Below, one piece after another: positions 1-6,145 of a DNA stretch of 6,145 nt. Both the position numbers and the translations under genes were made by a program. Positions within the stretch are counted from its first letter, which is position 1, and every line of letters begins with the position of its first letter. The notes beneath the pieces were generated by a model. The model ran no database searches. It saw only the letters and a list, made by a program, of their open reading frames with translations, and was not told the origin of the DNA. This DNA is from an uncultured Collinsella sp. (lineage in GTDB: Bacteria > Actinomycetota > Coriobacteriia > Coriobacteriales > Coriobacteriaceae): contig USNA01000063.1 of NCBI GenBank assembly GCA_900555955.1, positions 1 through 6,145 of the forward strand, given 5' to 3'.

Positions 1-32
1 TCCGGGTTGGGGCGGCGCCGTTGTTTAGGGGG

Positions 33-38
33 TACACT
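33..38 (+). promoter_or_regulatory. Possible -10 element upstream of the first membrane-protein gene
   Basis: TACACT fits the TAnnnT pattern of a housekeeping sigma -10 box and lies 45 bases before the chosen ATG at 84. A weak -35-like TTGGGG sits at 7-12, with a 20-base spacer that is longer than usual. The window starts just upstream, so the full promoter context cannot be judged. This is a guess based on position and on similar elements before other genes here. Confidence 0.25.
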
Positions 39-83
39 GGGTGGCGACTTTTAGTTTATCTACTACCTGATGGGGTGTTTTTT

Positions 84-716
84 ATGGGCAAGAAGTCTCG
101 AGCTCGGGTTGCTGCGGCGGGAACTCGCAAGGATCCTGGTCATCGGGTTGCCGAGGGTAAAAAGGCCGATCGTGCTGAGAAGGACAAGAAAGTCGGCGCG
201 CATGCTCATCCTGAGTGGGCGCCTCATTTGAATTCGGCTAGTGAGGATTTGACTGCCAAGTTGTTTACTCTGGTCGAGGTAATTTTGGGCGTGGTGCCCC
301 TTGTGGTTATCGGTTTATTCTTGGCTTCGAAGGACGCCACGAGTGTCGATAAACTCACCGAGGTCTTTTCGCAGGACCCCTCGATGGTGGTCTCGTTTAT
401 TTCTGCGTGCTTGCAGCCGTTTGTGGCGTACATGCTGTATATGGTCTACCGCAAATACTGCGAGGGTGATGCGGGCTTTGCCGCCGGTAACCTGATCGGT
501 CTTTTGTGCTCCGAGATCCTACTGCTCAATATCCCGGGCGTCATCGGTATGGGCATTTTGCTGTGGCGTGTTTGGCGCAACGTCGCCCCGCACTTTGAGA
601 GCTGGTTGTTTGAACGCCGTGCAATGGGCGTGCTGGCAGACATCGCGGGCTCGCTCGTGATTCTAGCCTTGGCGTTTATGTGCGCCACCGCCGCCCGAGG
701 TCTCGCAGGCATGTAG
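84..716 (+). CDS. Unrecognised polytopic membrane protein, 210 aa
   Basis: I do not recognise a family. The first 50 residues are hydrophilic and strongly basic (MGKKSRARVA, then a Lys/Arg/Glu-rich stretch at 25-37) and probably cytoplasmic. Hydrophobic segments follow at about 60-82, 100-121, 132-162 (long, could hold a helix plus a re-entrant part) and 181-205. This gives a likely four-helix inner-membrane protein ending in a short tail. A basic stretch between segments 3 and 4 (RVWRN, ERR) fits the positive-inside rule. The frame is open back to TTG at 21, but ATG 84 is preferred: the extra residues (MFRGYTGW...) look like translated leader, and the basic MGKK start is natural. The ribosome site is weak (GGGGTG at 72-77). 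Early codons end in T unusually often compared with the later part and with the downstream genes. It is a free-standing gene with its own downstream terminator about 170 bases away. No function can be assigned. Confidence 0.75.
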   Translation: MGKKSRARVAAAGTRKDPGHRVAEGKKADRAEKDKKVGAHAHPEWAPHLNSASEDLTAKLFTLVEVILGVVPLVVIGLFLASKDATSVDKLTEVFSQDPSMVVSFISACLQPFVAYMLYMVYRKYCEGDAGFAAGNLIGLLCSEILLLNIPGVIGMGILLWRVWRNVAPHFESWLFERRAMGVLADIAGSLVILALAFMCATAARGLAGM

Positions 717-733
717 TCTGTCCTCACCGACCA

Positions 734-837
734 CGGAGCGCAGGGCGGGGAAACCTTTCCCTCTCGCTCACGGCTTCGCAGGGTCGCGCGAGGCAAAGGT
801 TTAGGGAAGGCGATCCGGCCTCCCGCCCTGCGCTCCG
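734..837. repeat. Nested long inverted repeat, 16-bp perfect outer arms
   Basis: CGGAGCGCAGGGCGGG at 734-749 is the exact reverse complement of CCCGCCCTGCGCTCCG at 822-837. Inside it, AAACCTTTCCCTCTCGC at 751-767 pairs with GCGCGAGGCAAAGGTTT at 786-802, 15 of 17 positions matching (8 perfect pairs, then 4, then 3, with single mismatches). The apical loop is 768-785. A 19-base stretch (803-821) on the right side is left as an asymmetric bulge. As RNA this would be a very stable, roughly 104-nt folded element in the 3' untranslated region of the upstream gene. As DNA it could be an interspersed palindromic repeat or a small non-autonomous element. No T-run follows, so it is not itself a terminator. 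No target-site duplication is visible. Confidence 0.85.
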
Positions 838-886
838 GCGTTGAGTCGTCGCGTGCTCGTTACAGAAAAGCTGATAATAAGTTTGT

Positions 887-913
887 GTGCCGCCCTTTGG
901 GGCGGCACTTTTT
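887..913 (+). terminator. Rho-independent terminator
   Basis: GTGCCGCCC (887-895) pairs perfectly with GGGCGGCAC (900-908) around a TTTG loop. TTTTT follows at 909-913. This is a textbook terminator and probably ends transcription of the membrane-protein gene at 84-716, 170 bases after its stop codon. That would leave the nested inverted repeat inside the transcript. It could equally end a separate short RNA from the same interval. Confidence 0.85.
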
Positions 914-1007
914 GTGTGGGGTCCCGGTCTCCACAATTTTCGTCAAGCTATTGGTTAGATTTTGGTCAGTTGGCGTAAGGGTGGAAGGCCAAAAGATTGT
1001 TGGCGAA

Positions 1008-1050
1008 AAAAGCTCAGAGAAAGTGCTGGTAGGGGAGTTGTTGAGCTTTT
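1008..1050. repeat. 9-bp inverted repeat in AT-rich intergenic segment
   Basis: AAAAGCTCA (1008-1016) is the reverse complement of TGAGCTTTT (1042-1050), with a 25-base spacer. A further AGCTTTTGAGC lies at 1056-1065, so the AGCTTTT motif occurs twice in direct orientation, 10 bases apart. The stem is A/T-rich, its loop is large and only a short T-run follows. It is therefore a weak terminator candidate and could instead be a protein-binding site. Function unknown. Confidence 0.4.
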
Positions 1051-1099
1051 CGACAGCTTTTGAGCAGAAGAAACTTTGTGGCTATTGCCGGCGATTGCG

Positions 1100-1128
1100 T
1101 TGTCGCGGTCATGGCGGTGCGGGATGCT
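1100..1128 (+). promoter_or_regulatory. Weak promoter candidate for the 140-aa membrane protein
   Basis: TTGTCG (1100-1105) and GATGCT (1123-1128) are separated by 17 bases and lie 38 bases before the ATG at 1167. The spacing is ideal but both boxes are poor matches. A strong terminator upstream at 887-913 implies that some promoter must exist between 914 and 1166. Confidence 0.2.
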
Positions 1129-1156
1129 GGTCGTAAGCGTCGAATGCTCCGATTTT

Positions 1157-1161
1157 GGAGG
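1157..1161 (+). promoter_or_regulatory. Ribosome binding site fixing the start at 1167
   Basis: GGAGG sits 5 bases before ATG 1167. The in-frame TTG at 1155 overlaps this site and can be excluded as the start. Confidence 0.8.
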
Positions 1162-1166
1162 CCAGC

Positions 1167-1589
1167 ATGGATCTGTTTCTTGAGACTCCGCAGCAACAAG
1201 CCGAGCGCATGTTGCGCCAACAGCAACGGCTTATGGAGATGCAAATGCAAGGGGTAGCCGCCCAGCCCCCTGCGCAAAATGCCACGCCTGCGGTTTCGCC
1301 TGCGGGCGGATCGGCGCCAGAGAACTATTCCGTACAACAAGATTCATATGCGCAGGAGCTTGCGTTCGACAAACGCCGCACGCGTCGTCGCCGCGTGGGC
1401 CAGCGCCTGCGCACATTGGCGATGATCGTGCTCATTCCGCTAGGACTTGCGGCGATTTTCTTGGTCTCGTATGCGCTCACCTGCATCCTCAACGGTGCTT
1501 CGCCCGGCGAAGTGCTCCAATATCTGTCAGCCCTGGGCCAGCGCCTAGGCGACGTCATGACAACCATTCGCACCGGCTGGGAGAGCTAG
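1167..1589 (+). CDS. Unrecognised single-pass membrane protein, 140 aa
   Basis: No family is recognised. The N-terminal third is hydrophilic and rich in Gln and Met (PQQQAERMLRQQQRLMEMQMQ pattern, about 8-28), likely helical. It is followed by a Pro/Ala/Gly-rich flexible linker (31-52). A strongly basic cluster RRTRRRR (70-76) precedes one hydrophobic segment at about 83-108, then a 30-residue C-terminal tail. By the positive-inside rule the Gln-rich part faces the cytoplasm and the tail faces outward. No cleavable signal peptide is present. The start at ATG 1167 is set by GGAGG at 1157-1161. The gene lies 124 bases before rmuC with no obvious terminator between them, so partial co-transcription is possible. 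Its small size and low complexity limit homology detection. Codon use is typical of a real gene here, with good GC3. Confidence 0.75.
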   Translation: MDLFLETPQQQAERMLRQQQRLMEMQMQGVAAQPPAQNATPAVSPAGGSAPENYSVQQDSYAQELAFDKRRTRRRRVGQRLRTLAMIVLIPLGLAAIFLVSYALTCILNGASPGEVLQYLSALGQRLGDVMTTIRTGWES

Positions 1590-1659
1590 CGTTTTAGCGT
1601 CCGCGGCTCTAAGAGAAATTTGTCTGCAAGGCAGTGGGTGATCCGTGCGTGTGGCGGGG

Positions 1660-1665
1660 TAAGAT
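1660..1665 (+). promoter_or_regulatory. Possible -10 element upstream of rmuC
   Basis: TAAGAT lies 48 bases before the rmuC ATG in the gap after the preceding gene. No convincing -35 box is present at 16-19 bases upstream, so this is a weak call. Confidence 0.22.
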
Positions 1666-1713
1666 TGATCGCGGTTTTGATTGATGACCGATTGAGTTTG
1701 TTGGGCGGAGTCT

Positions 1714-3069
1714 ATGTCTGCTATTGATATCGTGCTTGTTGTGATCGCCTTGGTGGCGGTGGGGGTTGCTGTGGCTTGCGCCCTCCAGCTCAAGAGCCTG
1801 CGTGCCGAGTTGCGGGAGCGTGGCGACAGTAGCGCGGAAACGCTGGCAGCACTCGAGCAGGCCAACAACGCGCTCGATGCCCTGAACGTCGCGCTGGCCG
1901 AAACTCGCCGCACGGCCAACGCCATCGCGCAGCAGCAGACGACAGATGCGGCCGTGGGGCAGCAACGTTACCTGACCATTGCACGTGAGTTTTCGCAAGC
2001 TGGTGACCGGATGGATGACCTTCGCCGCGAGACGGCCCAACAGCTCGGTGCCAACCGCGAGGGCATCGAGCACCGCCTGGACAAGGTGCGCGAGACGGTC
2101 GATGCCCAGCTGGGTGCTATCCGCAAAGACAACAACGTGCAACTCGATCAGATGCGCGCGACGGTGGACGAGAAACTCTCCCGCACGCTCAACGATCGCC
2201 TGTCGGCATCGTTTAAGCAGGTGAGCGACCAGCTCGAGGCCGTGTACAAGGGCCTGGGCGACATGCAGTCCATCGCCACCGGCGTGGGCGACCTTAAGCG
2301 CGTGCTGGGCAACGTGAAGGCGCGTGGTATTTTGGGCGAGGTGCAGCTGGGTGCAATTCTGGCGGACATTCTTACACCCGACCAGTATCTGGAAAACGTC
2401 GCCACCAAGCCCGGCGCCTCGGGGCGCGTTGAGTTTGCCGTCAAGCTGCCGGTGGACGAGGGCGATCCCGTGCTGCTGCCGATTGACTCCAAGTTTCCGG
2501 GCGACGCGTACGAGCATTTGCTCGACGCGCAGGAGTCGGGCGATGCGGAGACCGTGGCGGCTGCGCGCAAGACGCTCGACACCATGGTCAAGCGCGAGGC
2601 CAAGGATATCTGCGAAAAGTACCTGAGTGTGCCGGCAACGACCAACTTTGGCATCATGTTCGTGCCGTTTGAAGGACTGTACGCCGAGGTCGTCAGCCGC
2701 CCCGGGCTTATCGAGACCCTGGGCCGCGACTATCACGTCAACGTTGCCGGCCCCAGCACCATGGCGGCCATTCTCAACAGCCTGCAGATGAGTTACCAAA
2801 CGTTTAAGCTGCAAAAACGCACCGACGATGTACTGCGCGTGCTCTCCGCTGTCAAGGCCGAGCTGCCGCGCTATCAAAAGGCGCTGCGCCGCGCCCAGCA
2901 GCAGATCGAGACCGCGGGCAAAACGGTCGAGGGCATCATCACCACGCGCACCAACGTCATGGAGCGCAAGCTCAAGGACATCGACGCCCTGGAAGATGCC
3001 GAGGAGGCCGACGAGATCTTGGGGCTTACGTCTGCGAGCCTGCTCGCAGACCAAAAAGACGAGGACTAG
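1714..3069 (+). CDS. rmuC: DNA recombination protein RmuC
   Basis: RmuC is a membrane-anchored, coiled-coil protein with a nuclease-like core. In E. coli its loss raises the frequency of inversions at short inverted repeats. At 451 aa this one is of usual size. Residues 4-24 form an N-terminal membrane anchor, and about 28-180 is a long Ala/Glu/Arg/Gln-rich predicted coiled coil. The conserved core follows: GDLKRVLGNVKARGILGE (192-209) with QL and QYLEN after it, PIDSKFP (256-262), TTNFGIMFVPFEGLYAEV (309-326) and GPSTMAAILNSLQMSYQTF (346-364). These are the family's diagnostic blocks, including the Asp and Lys of the DSK segment. The C-terminus is a second helical, charged region. The start at ATG 1714 follows GGCGGAG (1704-1710), a short spacing of 3 bases, and gives a natural membrane anchor. 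The gene is intact and is followed by a probable terminator at 3087-3119. The family assignment is strong. The molecular activity of RmuC proteins in general is poorly defined. Confidence 0.95.
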   Translation: MSAIDIVLVVIALVAVGVAVACALQLKSLRAELRERGDSSAETLAALEQANNALDALNVALAETRRTANAIAQQQTTDAAVGQQRYLTIAREFSQAGDRMDDLRRETAQQLGANREGIEHRLDKVRETVDAQLGAIRKDNNVQLDQMRATVDEKLSRTLNDRLSASFKQVSDQLEAVYKGLGDMQSIATGVGDLKRVLGNVKARGILGEVQLGAILADILTPDQYLENVATKPGASGRVEFAVKLPVDEGDPVLLPIDSKFPGDAYEHLLDAQESGDAETVAAARKTLDTMVKREAKDICEKYLSVPATTNFGIMFVPFEGLYAEVVSRPGLIETLGRDYHVNVAGPSTMAAILNSLQMSYQTFKLQKRTDDVLRVLSAVKAELPRYQKALRRAQQQIETAGKTVEGIITTRTNVMERKLKDIDALEDAEEADEILGLTSASLLADQKDED

Positions 3070-3086
3070 CTTCATCTGACGGCGGG

Positions 3087-3119
3087 GCGCCTGCGCAAGC
3101 GCGGGGCGCGGGCGCTTTT
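3087..3119 (+). terminator. Probable rho-independent terminator after rmuC
   Basis: GCGCCTGCGC (3087-3096) pairs with GCGCGGGCGC (3106-3115), ten pairs including one G-U wobble, around a 9-base loop. TTTT follows at 3116-3119. It starts 17 bases after the rmuC stop codon. The stem is extremely GC-rich, but the T-run is short and is followed by CGCG, so efficiency is uncertain. Confidence 0.65.
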
Positions 3120-3129
3120 CGCGTCGCAC

Positions 3130-3160
3130 TTGCCTGAAGTGCGCTTTAGTGTGCAACAAT
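3130..3160 (+). promoter_or_regulatory. Promoter candidate for the ABC exporter gene
   Basis: TTGCCT (3130-3135) and AACAAT (3155-3160) are separated by 19 bases and end 34 bases before ATG 3195. The element lies just after the rmuC terminator, where a new promoter is expected. The spacer is slightly long and the -10 lacks its first T. If correct, transcription begins downstream of the alternative in-frame ATG at 3159, which then could not be used. Confidence 0.4.
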
Positions 3161-3185
3161 GGCGTTTCGCCCTATCAGACGCGAA

Positions 3186-3190
3186 AGGAA
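3186..3190 (+). promoter_or_regulatory. Ribosome binding site fixing the ABC exporter start at 3195
   Basis: AGGAA (within GAAAGGAAG) lies 4 bases before ATG 3195. The in-frame upstream ATG at 3159 has no purine-rich site in front of it (GTGCAACA) and would only add a short basic leader. Confidence 0.7.
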
Positions 3191-3194
3191 GCCC

Positions 3195-4997
<1,803 letters not shown>

Positions 4998-5010
4998 GCG
5001 ACTCGGACGT

Positions 5011-5041
5011 GGGACAATTGTGCCCATAAGTTTATTGTGCC
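5011..5041 (+). promoter_or_regulatory. Operator-like palindrome and repeated half-site before nth
   Basis: GGGACAATTGTGCC (5011-5024) is an imperfect palindrome, symmetric at 12 of 14 positions around the centre AT. Its right half, ATTGTGCC (5017-5024), recurs exactly at 5034-5041, 17 bases later. Three related half-sites therefore sit in the 63-base gap between the exporter and nth. The left part, GACAAT (5013-5018), could also serve as a -10 box, 42 bases before the nth ATG. Whether this is an operator, a promoter or both is unknown. Confidence 0.35.
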
Positions 5042-5049
5042 GTTGAGCC

Positions 5050-5055
5050 GAGGAG
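5050..5055 (+). promoter_or_regulatory. Ribosome binding site fixing the nth start at 5061
   Basis: GAGGAG lies 5 bases before ATG 5061. The in-frame GTG at 5037 has no site of this quality and would add residues (MPLSRGVV) that are encoded by the ribosome-site region itself. Confidence 0.8.
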
Positions 5056-5060
5056 TCGTT

Positions 5061-5726
5061 ATGCCACGCGAGACCAATGCCGCCAAGCGCGAGCGCGCCA
5101 TCGAGGTGTGTGAGCGCCTCAACCGTCGCTATGGCCCGGTCGAGTGCTTTTTGGACCACGAGAATCCCTTCCGCCTGCTGATCGCGGTGCTGCTTTCGGC
5201 GCAAACGACCGATGCACAGGTCAACAAGGTGACGCCGCGGCTGTTTGCCCAGTGGCCCACGGCCGAGGCCATGGGCGGGGCGGGCGCGGCTGACGTGGCA
5301 GACACTATCAAGTCACTCGGCTTCTACAAGAGCAAAGCCAAGCATGCCGTCGAGGCCGCGCAGATGATCGTCGCCGACTATGGCGGCGAGGTGCCGGCCG
5401 ACATGAAGGAACTCGTGAAGCTGCCGGGCGTGGGACGCAAGACGGCGAACATCGTGCTCAACGTGGGGTATGGCATCGTGGAGGGCATTGCGGTGGACAC
5501 GCACGTCAACCGCATTGCGCACCGCCTGATGCTGAGTCCCAAGACGCATGCCAAGGAGCCGCTCAAGACCGAGCAGGATCTGCTCAAGATTTTGCCGCAC
5601 GAGTATTGGGAGTCGGTCAACCATCAGTGGATCACCTTTGGTCGCGAGATCTGCGATGCCCGCAAGCCCAAGTGTGACGAGTGTCCGCTGGCAGATTTGT
5701 GCCCCAGCGTGCGCGTAGCGGGGTAG
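5061..5726 (+). CDS. nth: Endonuclease III (DNA glycosylase / AP lyase)
   Basis: This cytoplasmic base-excision-repair enzyme removes oxidised pyrimidines (such as thymine glycol) and cleaves the abasic site by beta-elimination. At 221 aa it is close to the usual length of about 210. The N-terminal part has the family block PFRLLIAVLLSAQTTDAQVN (36-55). The helix-hairpin-helix is LPGVGRKTANIVLN (121-134) with catalytic Lys127. VDTHVNR (145-151) carries the catalytic Asp146; many homologues, including E. coli, have Phe where Asn150 lies. The C-terminus holds the 4Fe-4S ligands Cys198, Cys205, Cys208 and Cys214 in the exact C-X6-C-X2-C-X5-C spacing. The Lys/Asp pair marks it as bifunctional, and the length and cluster favour Nth over MutY. 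The start at ATG 5061 is chosen for GAGGAG at 5050-5055. It follows the exporter by 63 bases and is followed by a weak T-rich terminator and then the mfd leader. Confidence 0.97.
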   Translation: MPRETNAAKRERAIEVCERLNRRYGPVECFLDHENPFRLLIAVLLSAQTTDAQVNKVTPRLFAQWPTAEAMGGAGAADVADTIKSLGFYKSKAKHAVEAAQMIVADYGGEVPADMKELVKLPGVGRKTANIVLNVGYGIVEGIAVDTHVNRIAHRLMLSPKTHAKEPLKTEQDLLKILPHEYWESVNHQWITFGREICDARKPKCDECPLADLCPSVRVAG

Positions 5727-5731
5727 GGCGG

Positions 5732-5756
5732 AACGCATCTTCGTCTGGCGTTTTTT
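5732..5756 (+). terminator. Weak terminator candidate after nth
   Basis: AACGC (5732-5736) pairs with GCGTT (5748-5752) around an 11-base loop and runs into a six-T tract at 5751-5756. The stem is only five pairs and shares bases with the T-run, so it may be inefficient. It begins 5 bases after the nth stop codon, the right place for a terminator. Confidence 0.4.
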
Positions 5757-5774
5757 GCGGGGCTGGGTTTGCCC

Positions 5775-5805
5775 TTGAGCCGGAGTCCTCTCCATGCGCT
5801 ACCAT
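5775..5805 (+). promoter_or_regulatory. Promoter candidate for mfd
   Basis: TTGAGC (5775-5780) and TACCAT (5800-5805) are separated by 19 bases, the same spacing as in the candidate before the exporter gene. Transcription would start near 5812 and immediately cross the hairpin at 5831-5858 before reaching the mfd start. The box matches are moderate. Confidence 0.35.
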
Positions 5806-5830
5806 GACAGACAATGTATTTGACGTACGA

Positions 5831-5858
5831 CCCGCCGAGCTTGCCTCGGCGGGCTTTT
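5831..5858 (+). terminator. Strong terminator-like hairpin in the mfd leader
   Basis: CCCGCCGAG (5831-5839) pairs perfectly with CTCGGCGGG (5845-5853), nine pairs around a CTTGC loop, followed by C and TTTT (5855-5858). It ends only 25 bases before the mfd ATG, leaving no room for a normal promoter after it. It may end read-through from nth, or it may lie inside the mfd leader as an attenuator. Confidence 0.7.
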
Positions 5859-5872
5859 GGCGTTGCGATGCC

Positions 5873-5878
5873 GGAGGA
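5873..5878 (+). promoter_or_regulatory. Ribosome binding site for the gene starting at 5884
   Basis: GGAGGA lies 5 bases before ATG 5884, a near-ideal site that supports this start for the partial gene at the window end. Confidence 0.8.
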
Positions 5879-5883
5879 ACAGC

Positions 5884-6145
5884 ATGCTCATTCACCGTAT
5901 AGCCGCGCAGCTCTACACTGCCGAGGCACTGCAGACCGTCGAGGCCGGACTCGATGCCGGCGAGGACGTGACGCTGGCTGTGTCGCAGTCGGGTCGCACG
6001 CTTATGGCGGCGGCCCAGTTTGCGCGTCGTCCGCGCCCGACGGTCTACATTGTGAGCGGCGAGGACGCGGCCGATCGCGCTGCGCGCAGCCTGGCCGCCT
6101 ATGTGGGGCCGGCGCAAGGGTGGCGGTTTCCCGGGCCGGCATTGG
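5884..6145 (+). CDS. mfd: Probable transcription-repair coupling factor Mfd, N-terminal 87 codons
   Basis: The reading frame starts at ATG 5884 behind GGAGGA and stays open to the window edge, so only about 87 residues of a protein normally near 1,100-1,200 aa are visible. The segment resembles the start of the UvrB-like domain of Mfd. VTLAVSQSGRTLMAAAQFA (about 29-47) corresponds to the degenerate nucleotide-loop region. RPTVYIVSGEDAADRAARSL (about 51-70) corresponds to the following strand and helix, and WRFPGPAL lies where Mfd proteins have the FP-x-x-x-LP block. Mfd is an ATP-driven translocase that removes stalled RNA polymerase and recruits UvrA to the lesion. Its helicase domains lie beyond the window, so the call rests on resemblance of the N-terminus and on the repair-gene context. 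UvrB or another protein sharing this domain is the main alternative. Confidence 0.65.
   Translation, partial: MLIHRIAAQLYTAEALQTVEAGLDAGEDVTLAVSQSGRTLMAAAQFARRPRPTVYIVSGEDAADRAARSLAAYVGPAQGWRFPGPAL

Larger units (their letters stand above)
717..1166. other. 450-base intergenic region without a credible gene
   Basis: This stretch separates the two unrecognised membrane-protein genes. It holds a long nested inverted repeat (734-837), a rho-independent terminator (887-913) and a more AT-rich segment (about 920-1075) with a 9-bp inverted repeat (1008-1016 and 1042-1050). It ends with a possible promoter and the ribosome site of the next gene. Open frames crossing it are short, start without a ribosome site and have low-complexity or Cys/Arg-rich translations unlike the neighbouring genes. 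I see no tRNA cloverleaf and no signature of RNase P RNA, tmRNA or SRP RNA. Confidence 0.7.

Noticed and set aside
734..837. Insertion sequence or transposon reading of the inverted repeat
   Set aside because: There is no transposase frame between the arms, the element is only 104 bases, and no direct target duplication flanks it. At most it could be a non-autonomous repeat, which needs copy-number data.
978..1030. T-box-like words (AGGGTGGAA and AGAGAAAGTGCTGG)
   Set aside because: The order is wrong: the antiterminator-like word precedes the stem-I-like word. No antiterminator/terminator pair follows, and the downstream gene is not an aminoacyl-tRNA synthetase or amino-acid gene.
885..1136. 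83-codon open frame in the large intergenic region
   Set aside because: It begins inside the terminator hairpin, has no ribosome site, and the translation shows no conserved or membrane feature.
1609..3159. 516-codon open frame on the minus strand covering all of rmuC
   Set aside because: It mirrors the codon positions of rmuC in a high-GC genome, where stop codons are rare in the antisense frame. The translation is His/Leu/Arg-rich with no recognisable domain, and rmuC itself is unmistakable.
3159..3194. Upstream ATG start for the ABC exporter
   Set aside because: It has no ribosome site and overlaps the probable -10 box. AGGAA before ATG 3195 is much better.
5037..5060. Upstream GTG start for nth
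   Set aside because: A good GAGGAG site at 5050-5055 lies inside that extension and points to ATG 5061. The extension also overlaps the repeated ATTGTGCC half-site.
5681..5902. 73-codon frame overlapping the end of nth and the start of mfd, including a possible leader peptide from ATG 5805
   Set aside because: It has no ribosome site before either start, it runs through the terminator hairpin, and its composition is unlike a protein. A regulatory leader peptide cannot be excluded but has no positive support.

Overview
The window reads like an ordinary chromosomal segment of a high-GC bacterium. All five complete genes, plus the start of a sixth, lie on the + strand. GC-rich third codon positions, typical Shine-Dalgarno sites and compact GC-rich rho-independent terminators fit an actinobacterial-type genome. 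The gene set and protein style suggest a Coriobacteriia member (Collinsella or a relative). That placement is inferred from gestalt and has not been tested by any search.

Layout. Positions 84-716 encode an unrecognised four-helix membrane protein with a very basic N-terminus. Positions 717-1166 are a 450-base non-coding stretch. It carries a striking nested inverted repeat (734-837), a clear terminator (887-913) and a more AT-rich part with a weaker inverted repeat. Positions 1167-1589 encode a second unrecognised small protein with one membrane segment and a Gln/Met-rich N-terminus. Positions 1714-3069 encode RmuC, followed by a probable terminator. Positions 3195-4997 encode a complete half-size ABC exporter with membrane domain and ATPase fused. 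Positions 5061-5726 encode endonuclease III (Nth) with all catalytic and iron-sulfur residues. A leader with a strong terminator hairpin (5831-5858) precedes 5884 to the window end, the probable start of mfd, the transcription-repair coupling factor.

How the genes relate. RmuC (limits recombination and inversions), Nth (base excision repair of oxidised pyrimidines) and Mfd (strand-specific repair) form a loose DNA-maintenance neighbourhood, with an exporter of unknown substrate among them. Each gene has its own 60-450 base upstream gap with promoter-like or terminator-like elements, so they look individually transcribed rather than forming one tight operon.

I found no tRNA, rRNA, CRISPR array, insertion sequence, transposase or phage gene, and no evidence of a novel multi-gene system. 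The points most worth a second look are the nested inverted repeat at 734-837, the terminator placed inside the mfd leader, and the repeated ATTGTGCC half-sites in front of nth.
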